From Gorillibacterium sp. (GTDB taxonomy: Bacteria; Bacillota; Bacilli; Paenibacillales; NBRC-103111): 5,326 nucleotides of DNA. The position numbers were made by a program, and so were the translations under genes. Shown here in pieces: positions 5,268 through 5,326 of this stretch. The first letter of the stretch is position 1, and each line of letters begins with the position of its first letter. Under the pieces are notes generated by a model that made no database searches, was not told the origin of the DNA, and saw only the letters and a list, made by a program, of their open reading frames with translations. Location of the stretch: NCBI GenBank assembly GCA_023511325.1, contig JAIMBU010000260.1, positions 1-5,326 of the forward strand, in the 5' to 3' direction.

Positions 5268-5326
5268 GACCAATTTGGATAAAAAGGACGGGGGAATTGC
5301 TGGCGAGGACCTTACGGCGGATTTGA
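5268..5326. other. Unassigned right-edge sequence
   Basis: These 59 bases follow the terminator. No start codon with a ribosome binding site, no hairpin and no promoter pair can be supported. One frame ends with TGA at the last three bases of the window, but it is only a dozen or so codons long with no recognisable content. Confidence 0.4.

Overview
The window looks like a chromosomal segment of an endospore-forming member of Bacillales, most likely Paenibacillaceae. This rests on a full-length PrkA of the sporulation/stress type, strong AGGAGG-type ribosome binding sites, near-consensus sigma-A promoters and Firmicutes-style hairpin-plus-U-tract terminators. The genus is an inference from protein and signal style, not a database match. 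No insertion sequence, phage gene, CRISPR array, tRNA or rRNA is visible.

Layout, left to right. (1) A major facilitator superfamily (MFS) permease on the + strand, cut by the left edge; its open frame runs to the window boundary and the visible methionine at 33 is internal. (2) A short tail with a 13-bp tandem repeat, then a strong hairpin that can terminate both the MFS gene and the convergent gene on its right. (3) A metallo-beta-lactamase-fold hydrolase on the - strand, 251 aa. (4) A 145-bp gap with two stacked near-perfect sigma-A promoters and a 12-bp AT palindrome, all aimed at the hydrolase. (5) A 263-aa DUF2161-type protein on the - strand, with a PD-(D/E)XK nuclease-like N-terminus and a winged-helix-like C-terminus. 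It has its own extended -10 promoter and no visible terminator, so its transcripts may continue into the hydrolase. (6) A 352-bp divergent intergenic region with nested repeats in its right half. (7) prkA on the + strand, 631 aa and complete, closed by a long A-tract/U-tract terminator. (8) About 60 bp of unassigned sequence at the right edge.

The four genes do not form an obvious single pathway. The hydrolase and the DUF2161 gene are co-directional and may share transcripts. prkA is divergent from them and seems to be transcribed alone, since the terminator starts 7 bp after its stop codon. The points most worth attention are the double promoter/palindrome before the hydrolase, the domain architecture of the DUF2161 protein, and the repeat-rich prkA upstream region. 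I see no clear evidence of a wholly new multi-gene system here.
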